From the NCBI GenBank assembly GCA_013330385.1, contig DUIL01000085.1:1-9973 (forward strand): a DNA stretch of 9,973 nt. The letters run 5' to 3'. Each line of letters begins with the position of its first letter. Within the stretch, counting starts at the first letter, position 1. This DNA comes from Candidatus Thalassarchaeaceae archaeon. GTDB lineage: Archaea > Thermoplasmatota > Poseidoniia > Poseidoniales > Thalassarchaeaceae. Below, piece by piece: positions 1-7,265 of this stretch. The notes under the pieces were generated by a model. It saw only the letters and a program-made list of their open reading frames with translations, ran no database searches and was not told where the DNA came from. The translations under genes were made by a program, and so were the position numbers.

Positions 1-3
1 TAT

Positions 4-44
4 GCGTTAATGAAGCGTTAACGGCCAAATTAACGCTTTATTTT
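4..44. promoter_or_regulatory. Inverted/direct repeat cluster with hairpin upstream of HMG-CoA reductase gene
   Basis: GCGTTAA occurs at 4-10 and 15-21, 11 bases apart, and its complement TTAACGC at 30-36. AAGCGTTAA (13-21) and TTAACGCTT (30-38) form a perfect 9-bp inverted repeat around an 8-base loop. As RNA the stem can extend to 13 pairs (9-21 with 30-42, one G-U pair). It runs into a T-rich stretch that contains TTTATTTTA (37-45). This could be a terminator of a gene to the left, an operator, or a TATA element framed by repeats. The sequence alone does not decide. No TATA box can be assigned with confidence. Confidence 0.35.
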
Positions 45-192
45 ACGATTTAAGACGATAGACGAAGGTGCCCTTGACCTGTTTTTTAGCAAAATGCACG
101 TACTTTGGCTTACTTCAAGCATTAACTCATACACGCACATAAGGTGCTGTTAATCACGAAGTGCTTAGTACTCAAAGGACTTCGCAAGGCAT

Positions 193-201
193 GGTGGAAA
201 G
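193..201 (+). promoter_or_regulatory. Ribosome-binding site of the HMG-CoA reductase gene
   Basis: GGTG at 193-196 lies five bases before the ATG at 202 and matches the archaeal anti-Shine-Dalgarno sequence. It supports the ATG at 202 over an ATG at 191, which is in another frame and sits on top of the site. An in-frame stop at 166-168, with no ATG between it and 202, further limits the start. The mRNA is therefore probably leadered. Confidence 0.65.
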
Positions 202-1497
202 ATGCCTGTTGACAATAGCCGATTGAAAGGATTCTACAAGTTATCCATACCTGAGCGTCGAGCAATGCTTGCAGATATAGCGGGGTTGACTGATGAACAA
301 GTTAGGGCTTGGGCAGATGCTGAATTAGACGAAGGTGTGGCAGATAGGATGATTGAGAATGTCATCGGACGTTACTCACTACCGATTGGAGTTGCTACAA
401 ACTTCATTATTGATGATGAACACTACTTGATTCCCTTCGTTGTAGAAGAAGCAAGTGTTGTAGCTGCGGCATCAAACATGGCCAAAAGGTGTCAAGCGAA
501 AGGTGGGTTCACGTCCAACAATACAGATCCGGTTATGATTGGACAAATACAAATCGTAGGTTGTGAGAATCCTGAAGCATCGAAATCAGCAATTCTTTCT
601 GCAAAAGATGAACTCATTCAGGCTTGTAATGATGTAGACCCTATCTTAGTGAAATTTGGAGGAGGTTGTCGTGACGTAGAAGTACGGATAATCGAAACTA
701 TGTCAGGGCCGATGGTTATTGTCCACATATTAGTTGATTGTAGAGACGCAATGGGGGCAAATGCAGTCAATACCATGGCAGAAACAATCGCATCACGGGT
801 TGAATCACTATCTGGTGGTACTGTGATTTTGAGAATTATATCGAATTTAGCCGTTCATCGGCTGGCCCGAGTTAGTGCTACTTTCACCCCTTCGGAGATG
901 TCAAACAAAGGAGATGATCCTGAACAAGGTGCTGAAGTCATTGATGGAGTTATCCAAGCCTACCATTTTGCCGCTGCGGACCAATTTCGTGCAACAACAC
1001 ACAACAAAGGCATCATGAATGCAATTTCACCAATAGGAATAGCATGTGGTCAAGACTGGAGGGCTATCGAATCAGGTGCTCACTCTTACTGTGCATATGA
1101 ACGCAAATACGGTTCTATGACTCATTGGGAAAAGGATAGTGAAGGCAATCTAATTGGTTCAATAGAAATTCCAATGGCTGTAGGGCTAGTTGGTGGAGCG
1201 ATTCGTATCCATCCTGGTGCACAAGCAAATGTTGCACTTCTTGGAATAAAATCCGCTAATGATTTGGCAAAGTGCATGGCTGCAGCGGGCCTTGCTCAGA
1301 ACTTAGGGGCATTGAGAGCATTAGCAACTGTTGGTATCCAAGCCGGCCACATGAAACTACACCTACGCAATATGGCGGCTTCTGCGGGGGCAAACGACAA
1401 CGAAATTGAGACTGTTGCAACAATTGTCCGAGAAAGTGGAGATAGAATCACTATGGCAGCCGTAGAGGATGCTCTCAAACAGGTTCGTGGCGAGTAA
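202..1497 (+). CDS. Hydroxymethylglutaryl-CoA reductase, class II (bacterial type)
   Basis: This enzyme reduces HMG-CoA to mevalonate, the committed step toward the isoprenoid chains of archaeal lipids. The 431-residue protein aligns along its full length, from memory, with the roughly 428-residue class II enzyme of Pseudomonas mevalonii. It carries IENVIGRYSLP (51-61), VEEASVVAAAS (81-91), GGGCRDVEV (153-161) and DAMGANAVNTMAE (182-194). Catalytic residues fall at the expected places: E83, K269 in HNKG, D285 in GQDWRA and H383 in the C-terminal flap (GHMKLH). D146 matches the residue that favours NADH in the Pseudomonas enzyme, so NADH use is likely but inferred. No membrane segment is seen, so it should be cytosolic. 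The class is certain; in an archaeon the role is presumably biosynthetic rather than degradative. The stop codon directly abuts that of convergent scpB. Confidence 0.96.
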   Translation: MPVDNSRLKGFYKLSIPERRAMLADIAGLTDEQVRAWADAELDEGVADRMIENVIGRYSLPIGVATNFIIDDEHYLIPFVVEEASVVAAASNMAKRCQAKGGFTSNNTDPVMIGQIQIVGCENPEASKSAILSAKDELIQACNDVDPILVKFGGGCRDVEVRIIETMSGPMVIVHILVDCRDAMGANAVNTMAETIASRVESLSGGTVILRIISNLAVHRLARVSATFTPSEMSNKGDDPEQGAEVIDGVIQAYHFAAADQFRATTHNKGIMNAISPIGIACGQDWRAIESGAHSYCAYERKYGSMTHWEKDSEGNLIGSIEIPMAVGLVGGAIRIHPGAQANVALLGIKSANDLAKCMAAAGLAQNLGALRALATVGIQAGHMKLHLRNMAASAGANDNEIETVATIVRESGDRITMAAVEDALKQVRGE

Positions 1498-2130
1498 TCA
1501 TTCCTCGTCTTGTACGGCCTCGAGAGCTAATGCCTGCTCTGATGGCTGTTCACTGAATTCTTCTATTGTCATCTGTTCATCTGACAAAGAAGCAGCTAAT
1601 TCGGCACTTGTTAGACCAGCCTTCGAAGCCTCAGCACGGAACCACAATCGGACAGCACGGTACTCAACCTCGGGACATCCGAAGTATTCTGCAAATCTAC
1701 GAGTGGTGGTCAGTCTACGACTCAATCCATCTCTACGTCGGTCGATGAAACCGAGTTGAGCAAGATCTCGAACATGATCGTAAGCTCGTTGACCAAGCAT
1801 GTCGACCAACTGTGCTTGACGCATTGGTTGATGGTAAGCGATTAGCGCGGCAGCGGGAAGTAGTCTCTGAGGTACATCGGGCCTCAGGGCTTCAGGTAAA
1901 TGATTGGATAGATTTGGTCTAACCTCGAATATCCAGCGACTAGAGACTTCAGTTAATTGGAGAGCTGAGTCCTTTCTACGACGAATTGTATTTCTTAGAT
2001 TCTCAAGAGAACCAGATACTTCGCTACGTGTCTTTCCAGTTTGCTCCATCAACTCATCAACTGACATCGACCTCCCTGCACTAAACAAAATGGCCTCAAG
2101 TATAGTTGAGAGTTGTACTTCTTCAGACAT
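1498..2130 (-). CDS. scpB: Segregation and condensation protein ScpB
   Basis: ScpB is the winged-helix partner that binds the kleisin ScpA as a dimer and stabilises the SMC ring on the chromosome. The 210 residues show two winged-helix units. The first (about 5-75) begins with LSTILEAILFSAGRSMSVDEL. The second (about 85-152) carries LPAAALIAYHQPM, AYDHVRDLAQLGFI and RRFAEYFGCPE, which match the family hallmarks LAIIAYKQP, YDHVRTLLERGLI and FLDYFGL. The C-terminal tail (about 180-210) is acidic and probably flexible. Start: ATG overlaps the end of scpA by eight bases (ATGTCTGA). A GGAG lies ten bases upstream, which is far, so translation is probably coupled to scpA. It is the last gene of the smc-scpA-scpB operon, and its TGA abuts the stop of the convergent reductase gene. 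Confidence 0.93.
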   Translation of the reverse strand: MSEEVQLSTILEAILFSAGRSMSVDELMEQTGKTRSEVSGSLENLRNTIRRRKDSALQLTEVSSRWIFEVRPNLSNHLPEALRPDVPQRLLPAAALIAYHQPMRQAQLVDMLGQRAYDHVRDLAQLGFIDRRRDGLSRRLTTTRRFAEYFGCPEVEYRAVRLWFRAEASKAGLTSAELAASLSDEQMTIEEFSEQPSEQALALEAVQDEE

Positions 2131-3133
2131 CAGAACTCAACTCCATTTCCGGCTTAGGGTTTATTGATTTGGTAAGGACATCAAAATCATCACTTTCGGG
2201 ATGAAGATCCCGAAGAGTAATGACTCCATTTCGTCCAGATTCTTGAGTTAAGTCTGCATATCCCCGATTGGTAAGGAATAGAGAAGAGACGAGTGCAGTT
2301 ACCTGTGCCTCCGCTTGAGCCTCATCTAATTCCAGACCTGCTTCCAGAGACCTATTGCATAGATGCTCCGTGATGGATTTGAGATCTACAGCACCATTTT
2401 CATTAACGTGCTTTTCTCGAAGCGCCTCCCATGTTCTGCGAATATCATCTTCAAGATTTTCAACATGTAAACTACCACTGAATCGTGCGCGTGCTCTCTC
2501 ATTCGCCTCACGTCTCTCTTTAGCAATCTCTTCTCGAAGTCTTTGATCTTCCGAAATTTGCTTCGCTGATTGTAAACCCATCAAAAGTTCAGTCAAAGTA
2601 ACTGGACGGCTCTCTCCACGATGGATTCTACCTTCAAACATCGAAGGAAGAACTTCATCTGCAGCTCCAGTAAGGATTCCTACTGAGAAGTTGTAGTCAT
2701 CTTCTGTGAATTCTGATTCCCAACCCATTGTGTCGAATTCGAAGTATTCCTCCTCCTCATCCCAAGCATTCTCTTGACGCTCAATTAATGTAGAAGCCTG
2801 TCCTCTTAGAATTTGCCAAGCCATTCGAATTAGTCGGCCACAAGTTGGCAAATCTATGTTCTCAGCATTTTGTATCCTTTCCTCGAACATCTCAAGAAAA
2901 CTGGTCAAATCAACATCCCATGGGTCAAGATCCTTGGAGCGGAATAGTTGGAACACGAGTGCAACTGAACGATCAAATGGGTCGATAAGAAATTGATGTT
3001 CTGCCTCCTCAAGACTTGCAAGTTCAACTAACCTATCGAGATATCTGCTAGTCTCAAGATTGACCTCGCCTTGTAGAAGTCTAGTCACTATGTCGTCCCG
3101 CATAGTTGCTGCATCGAAGACAGGCACTTTCAC
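2123..3133 (-). CDS. scpA: Segregation and condensation protein ScpA (kleisin)
   Basis: ScpA is the kleisin that bridges the two SMC heads and closes the condensin ring. The N-terminal kleisin helices lie at about 53-112 (FDRSVALVFQLFRSKDLDPWDVDL, residues 53-76, the counterpart of FEGPLDLLLHLI...DIWDI). Then come a very acidic stretch (121-148), the PVTLTELLMGLQSA segment (177-190), a charged helix (about 195-217) and a C-terminal winged helix (about 225-312) that should bind the SMC head. At 336 residues it is longer than the roughly 250 of bacterial ScpA, through about 50 extra N-terminal residues and the acidic insert. The start here is GTG at 3133, overlapping the smc stop as GTGA. A second GTG two codons later (3127-3125) has better spacing from GGAGG (3139-3135): seven bases against one. 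The true protein may therefore be 334 residues. Confidence 0.92.
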   Translation of the reverse strand: MKVPVFDAATMRDDIVTRLLQGEVNLETSRYLDRLVELASLEEAEHQFLIDPFDRSVALVFQLFRSKDLDPWDVDLTSFLEMFEERIQNAENIDLPTCGRLIRMAWQILRGQASTLIERQENAWDEEEEYFEFDTMGWESEFTEDDYNFSVGILTGAADEVLPSMFEGRIHRGESRPVTLTELLMGLQSAKQISEDQRLREEIAKERREANERARARFSGSLHVENLEDDIRRTWEALREKHVNENGAVDLKSITEHLCNRSLEAGLELDEAQAEAQVTALVSSLFLTNRGYADLTQESGRNGVITLRDLHPESDDFDVLTKSINPKPEMELSSDV

Positions 3134-3139
3134 CCCTCC
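3128..3139 (-). promoter_or_regulatory. Ribosome-binding site of scpA, which bears on its start
   Basis: On the minus strand GGAGG lies at 3139-3135, inside the last codons of smc. It is one base from the first GTG (3133-3131) and seven bases from the second GTG (3127-3125). Normal spacing is about five to eight bases, which favours the second GTG. Confidence 0.5.
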
Positions 3140-6100
3140 AATTCTTCAACCGCTTCCTCAATAGCAAGAGTATCGGATTCACCAACTTCATCCGAAATAT
3201 CTTCAGTAGGAATTGCGGCCTCCTTTTCTTCTATGTCCTCGGTCCATTCGTCCGTTCTTTCTTTCAAGGATGAAATAGATGCATCCTTTTCACCTTCTAA
3301 TTCAACAACTAATGATTCTTCAGCAGGTGCCTCAACATCAGCATCAAGACCTGCTCTTTCTGCCAAACCACCTAAACTCTCAGGCTTAGCCATAGGTTCA
3401 GGAACTCTAGGCATATTTTCTGGCTTTGGAAGATCGCCCATACTTTCTTTTTCGGACTTGGCCGCTTCTTGAGCCGCCTTCTCTGCCTCAAACTCATCTC
3501 CTAATTCTAGAGCGGCGGCTCTGTCAAAGTCTGCGATTCTTCGACTGCAACCGTCACCAGCATGAGTGATTCCGATATGGTGATCGGCCAGTGTCAAACT
3601 GACTTTGCGAAGTGTGACCATGATGAATTGAGCCTGACGGCTTCGTATTCTACATAGTGTTGCAATTCTCTCTGCATTGAATGGATCTAGATTCTGGTCG
3701 ACCTCATCAAAGTAGTAGAAGGGACTTGGTTCGTAGTCTTGGATAGCGAAGATGAAGGCCAATGCAGCCATTGATTTTTCACCTCCCGAAAGGAAGCTAC
3801 GACGTGTCCTCTTACTCTTCCCTGGAGGTATACAGGCCATCTCAAGCCCACCCTCGAAGGGGTTTTTGGGGTTCTCAAGGAGAAGTTGCCCCTCACCGCC
3901 TGGTTGAAGCATTCCGTAGGCGCGCTTGAAGTTTTTATTGACATGGTTGAAGACTGCGATAATGCGTGTTTTCCTCTCATCTTCCAAGTTTTCAGTTAGG
4001 GCGATTAGCGTTGCATGTCGCTCTTTACATAACTTACCATCGGCGACTAGTGCTGCGATTCTTTCAACGGTTTGATCATATTGATCAATCGCTAGCATAT
4101 TTACGTCGCCGAGGTGGCTGAGGCGGCGGTCAAGTCCCTGCACCCTCTTTTCCGCCTCAGCCACTGTTGGCAGTTGAATTTCTGAAGTCGGAATTTGGAT
4201 ACCGAGCTCACTAAGCTCATCTTCCAAGACGCCGACTGTCGCCTCTTTCTGTCTGATTTGTTCAACGAGAGCTTCAAGTCTCGATTTGATTGATTCTCGA
4301 TTTGATTCTTGCTGATCAACATGAGAACGCAAACTCGCTCGCTCCTCAATCAGTTCCTCTTTACGAGAGTTAAGGTGTTGTAATTCCTCATTGAACTGAG
4401 ATTCCTGCCCCTTGAGTTCAACTAATTGCTCATCAGCCTTGGAAATTACTTCTTCCAATGTAACAATTGATTCCTTTGCCTTAGTGATGATGTTATTCTG
4501 ACGTTCTAGTGAACGAGTGAGATTTGTTTTTCGCTCTAACATCACATTGAGTCTTTCTTCACCTGACGTAATCTCTACATCGGCTCTGAGTTTTGTCCTC
4601 TCAGCCTCAGTTCGAGTATCTTGAGCAGAACGTAGGAGTTGTGACAAATGTTCAGGAGTTTGATCCTGTAGTGCTTCAGCAGCTTCATTACGTGCAACTA
4701 GGGCATCTTCGTATGATTCAACGGCTTTTGTAGCGGCTTCTACTGCCTTCTTGCTCTCAGAGTCAGCGGTCTCGAACTCATTTCTTGCTGTGATGACCTT
4801 CTTACCCACCTCGTCAACTAGTTTTTGAGCCAGTCGGGCTTCAGTCTTCCATTCATGTAATTTAACAGAATGATCACTGCCATCAAGGCCATGGATACTA
4901 TTGCGTATATTGTTCTGATTGGTTCGAAGTTCATCAAGTGCGGCCTTGACGGTTGAATAGTATAGATTAGCGCGCTCAAGTGCAGACTCTAACTTCTCCA
5001 TACCTGCACCTGAAGAACCAGTGCCACCAAACTGAGGGCGGTTCCCTTTGGATGATGCACCTCCTGTCATTGCCCCTGTAGCTTCCACAATCGAGCCGTC
5101 GAGAGTAACCATACGCACGCCACCCATATTCCTTCGTGCAACGTCCATAGCCTGTACAATCAGTGTGTTTCGGCAAGCAAAACGAACGGCAGTTTCTATC
5201 TCATCATCATAGTCGAGTAAGTCATGGGCGAAACCGATAATGCCAGGGTTGCGAGCAACCATCAGTGCTCTGCCTTGAGCGCGAGATGCACTGATTTTGT
5301 TTAGAGGGAGGAAAGTTGCTCTTCCACCACCATTAGTTTTGAGCCATTTAATGCAACTTGCAGCAACCTCATCATTAGTGACAACGATACTATTCATTCC
5401 ACCTCCTAGAGCATATGCTAGGGCTTCTTCATGAGCGCTATCCTTGGGAACCGTAAGTTCACCTAGTGAACCGAGAATACCCCTAATCTCACCACTCTCT
5501 CGTAATTTTGCTAGAGATCTCAGAGTTACTGCAGAACCTGGGCGTGAAGAACGTGCTTCTTGTTGAGCCCTTGCTCTGTCGAGAGCCAATGTTGCTTCGC
5601 GAACCTGAGCGTCGGCACTGTCTCGATCTTCACGCAGGGCATTTTCTTGTCTCTGTAATTTTGAGAGTTGGCCCGCTAATTCCCCACGGTCTTGTTGTGG
5701 AGCTTCACCACGAAGATCTTCGCCAGTTAATTCTAGGTCATCCCTCTCAAGTGTTGCATTCTCGTATTCGCCCTCAAGTTCAGCCAATCTATCGGAAGCC
5801 AAACGTGCTGCTTGTTCAGCTCTATCAGAATTCAATCGGGCATCCGCCTTTGCTGAATGGGCTTTGTTGGCCTCTTCTGTTGCTTTACCCAATGCTCGAT
5901 TCAAATCACGAGCATGCTTGTCGCCCGATTCAATTGCGGTTCGAGCCTCGGATTCATCGGCTTCGGCTTGATCTAGATTAGCATCAGCAGCTTCAACAGC
6001 AGCCTTGGCGTTATCAATTGCCAACTGGATTTTCTCCGCTTCTTCATTGGCACGGCTCAACTCTTCCTGAATCTCCTCGACCTCAATAGTAGCATCATCA

Positions 6101-7083
6101 CTAGCCTTATCTTGGTCACCAATCCTATCGCGACTGGTTTCAATTTCAATATCTAAAGCCCTGATTTGATCTAGAACCGCTTTTGATTCACCTGTAGACA
6201 TTTCATCTAATTCGACTCGGATGGCTACAAGCTCTTCCTCCATGTTGAGTAGACGTTGATTTGCTTCACGGACACTTTCCCTTAACTTCGTATCTCTCTC
6301 TTGATACTTTGTATGGTCTTCGTTGAGCATCCGGATTTCGTCAATACGATTTCGATATCGGGTTTGTCCTAGAGTGACTTTGGCGTCATCGAGTTCATCC
6401 TTCAGAGCTTTGAATTTCAGCGCTTGTTCTCGCTCTTTCTCTAGTTTCTTCAAACGAGTCTTTTGTTCCGTTTCGAATAATTCGATAGTTTCTATATCAT
6501 GCTCAACTCTCTTGCGCTGATTATTAGCGCTGTTGATTTCTTTGTCATAGGCAGTAACTCCGGCTACTTCTTCAAGAACTCCTCGGCGGCGATGAGGAGT
6601 CATAGTTGCGAGATTGGTGACGTCCCCTTGGAGGACAATATTGTATCCATCGCCATGTAGTCCGGCTTCAGCCAGAGTCCTACGCATCTCAGTTGCAGTC
6701 ACCGGCCGCTCGCCAATTCTGTAAGATGAGACTGGTTGATTCTTACGGCTTAGTCTAACCGATCTTGTGAAAGATGCCTCGTCTTCATCAATACGTAAGC
6801 GACGGCGGCCATCTATGTCAGGGGTGTTTGCAAAAACTAGAGTTACAGACATGTGTCGTGCTGGCTTTCCTCTCTTACCACCATTGAAAATCAAATCTGC
6901 AACATTGTCCGCACGCATCACCTTGGTCGAACGAGTTCCAAGTACGAATTGGATTGCATCTCCTGAATTCGATTTACCAGAACCATTGGGGCCGGTTATT
7001 GCAGTAAATCCCTCATCAAAAGGAACGGTGATTTCTCCACCAAAAGATTTGAAATTTTCTAGTTCAATCCGCAACAAGTGCAT
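3130..7083 (-). CDS. smc: Chromosome segregation protein SMC with acidic C-terminal extension
   Basis: This is the ATPase of the condensin-like complex that organises and helps segregate the chromosome. In order: N-terminal ABC half-head (1-185) with Walker A GPNGSGKS (31-38) and Q-loop Q152 in VLQGDV; first coiled-coil arm (about 185-520); hinge (about 530-690) with GILGSLGEL, FLPLNKI and a GAMTGG end near 672; returning coil (about 690-985); C-terminal half-head (about 990-1188) with signature LSGGEK (1098-1103), Walker B FYYFDEVD with D1126 and the catalytic E1127, and D-loop NLD. The core resembles euryarchaeal SMC. The total of 1317 residues exceeds the usual 1150-1200 because of a 129-residue tail with 41 Asp/Glu and 11 Lys/Arg. 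Walker A is followed by SGDAI where I or V is usual at residue 40. ATG is preceded by AGGTGAT. It is the first gene of the operon, and its stop overlaps the annotated scpA start. Confidence 0.97.
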   Translation of the reverse strand: MHLLRIELENFKSFGGEITVPFDEGFTAITGPNGSGKSNSGDAIQFVLGTRSTKVMRADNVADLIFNGGKRGKPARHMSVTLVFANTPDIDGRRRLRIDEDEASFTRSVRLSRKNQPVSSYRIGERPVTATEMRRTLAEAGLHGDGYNIVLQGDVTNLATMTPHRRRGVLEEVAGVTAYDKEINSANNQRKRVEHDIETIELFETEQKTRLKKLEKEREQALKFKALKDELDDAKVTLGQTRYRNRIDEIRMLNEDHTKYQERDTKLRESVREANQRLLNMEEELVAIRVELDEMSTGESKAVLDQIRALDIEIETSRDRIGDQDKASDDATIEVEEIQEELSRANEEAEKIQLAIDNAKAAVEAADANLDQAEADESEARTAIESGDKHARDLNRALGKATEEANKAHSAKADARLNSDRAEQAARLASDRLAELEGEYENATLERDDLELTGEDLRGEAPQQDRGELAGQLSKLQRQENALREDRDSADAQVREATLALDRARAQQEARSSRPGSAVTLRSLAKLRESGEIRGILGSLGELTVPKDSAHEEALAYALGGGMNSIVVTNDEVAASCIKWLKTNGGGRATFLPLNKISASRAQGRALMVARNPGIIGFAHDLLDYDDEIETAVRFACRNTLIVQAMDVARRNMGGVRMVTLDGSIVEATGAMTGGASSKGNRPQFGGTGSSGAGMEKLESALERANLYYSTVKAALDELRTNQNNIRNSIHGLDGSDHSVKLHEWKTEARLAQKLVDEVGKKVITARNEFETADSESKKAVEAATKAVESYEDALVARNEAAEALQDQTPEHLSQLLRSAQDTRTEAERTKLRADVEITSGEERLNVMLERKTNLTRSLERQNNIITKAKESIVTLEEVISKADEQLVELKGQESQFNEELQHLNSRKEELIEERASLRSHVDQQESNRESIKSRLEALVEQIRQKEATVGVLEDELSELGIQIPTSEIQLPTVAEAEKRVQGLDRRLSHLGDVNMLAIDQYDQTVERIAALVADGKLCKERHATLIALTENLEDERKTRIIAVFNHVNKNFKRAYGMLQPGGEGQLLLENPKNPFEGGLEMACIPPGKSKRTRRSFLSGGEKSMAALAFIFAIQDYEPSPFYYFDEVDQNLDPFNAERIATLCRIRSRQAQFIMVTLRKVSLTLADHHIGITHAGDGCSRRIADFDRAAALELGDEFEAEKAAQEAAKSEKESMGDLPKPENMPRVPEPMAKPESLGGLAERAGLDADVEAPAEESLVVELEGEKDASISSLKERTDEWTEDIEEKEAAIPTEDISDEVGESDTLAIEEAVEELEG

Positions 7084-7086
7084 CCC

Positions 7087-7093
7087 ATCACCT
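7087..7093 (-). promoter_or_regulatory. Ribosome-binding site of smc
   Basis: On the minus strand AGGTGAT ends three bases before the smc ATG, and its GGTG core lies five bases away, the same core and spacing as at the HMG-CoA reductase gene. It fixes the start at 7083. Confidence 0.7.
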
Positions 7094-7254
7094 AATTGAC
7101 GTAAGAAAAAGCCCCAACGTCAGACCTGCCCTCGACCCCTATCGGATTATGAAGGTTGAGGCTGCGTACGGTTTTAGAGAAGGATTGCAGACACTTACTT
7201 TCATCGCCGAATGGGATGAACTCTTATGGGGCAATCTTGAATGAGATATCCCCC

Positions 7255-7260
7255 TGAGGA
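7255..7260 (+). promoter_or_regulatory. Ribosome-binding site of nadB
   Basis: TGAGGA ends five bases before the ATG at 7266. An in-frame TGA at 7242-7244, with no ATG, GTG or TTG codon between, rules out a longer protein. Confidence 0.65.
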
Positions 7261-7265
7261 ATATC

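Larger units (their letters stand above)
7084..7265. promoter_or_regulatory. Divergent intergenic region between smc and nadB
   Basis: These 182 bases separate two genes transcribed away from each other, so both promoters should lie here. Two short perfect inverted repeats are visible: TGACGT/ACGTCA (7097-7102 and 7117-7122, 14 bases apart) next to smc, and TTCATC/GATGAA (7200-7205 and 7215-7220). The first pair encloses an A-run, read on the smc strand as CTTTTTCTT, a weak TATA candidate. No clear consensus TATA box was found for nadB. No RNA gene is seen. Confidence 0.5.

Noticed and set aside
3..53. A possible C-terminal end of a plus-strand gene entering from the left edge
   Set aside because: The frame stays open only to a TAA at 51-53 and runs through the palindromic repeat, giving 16 residues of no recognisable sequence. 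Regulatory DNA explains it better.
1469..1759. A 96-codon plus-strand open frame across the convergent reductase/scpB junction
   Set aside because: It overlaps the ends of two well-supported genes and has no upstream binding site or recognisable sequence.
5508..5981. A 157-codon plus-strand open frame opposite smc
   Set aside because: It lies wholly within the first coiled-coil arm and hinge start of SMC, on the opposite strand. Its composition is what the codon bias of the coil gives in antisense, and it shows no domain or ribosome-binding site.
6767..7099. A 110-codon plus-strand open frame opposite the SMC N-terminal head
   Set aside because: It overlaps highly conserved ATPase sequence on the other strand and resembles no protein. 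It is an antisense shadow.
7149..7244. A 31-residue reading frame (MKVEAAYGFREG...) in the smc-nadB gap, in the same frame as nadB
   Set aside because: It has no ribosome-binding site, and a TGA separates it from nadB. nadB starts with a normal N-terminus and its own site at 7255-7260. Without conservation data it cannot be told from chance.
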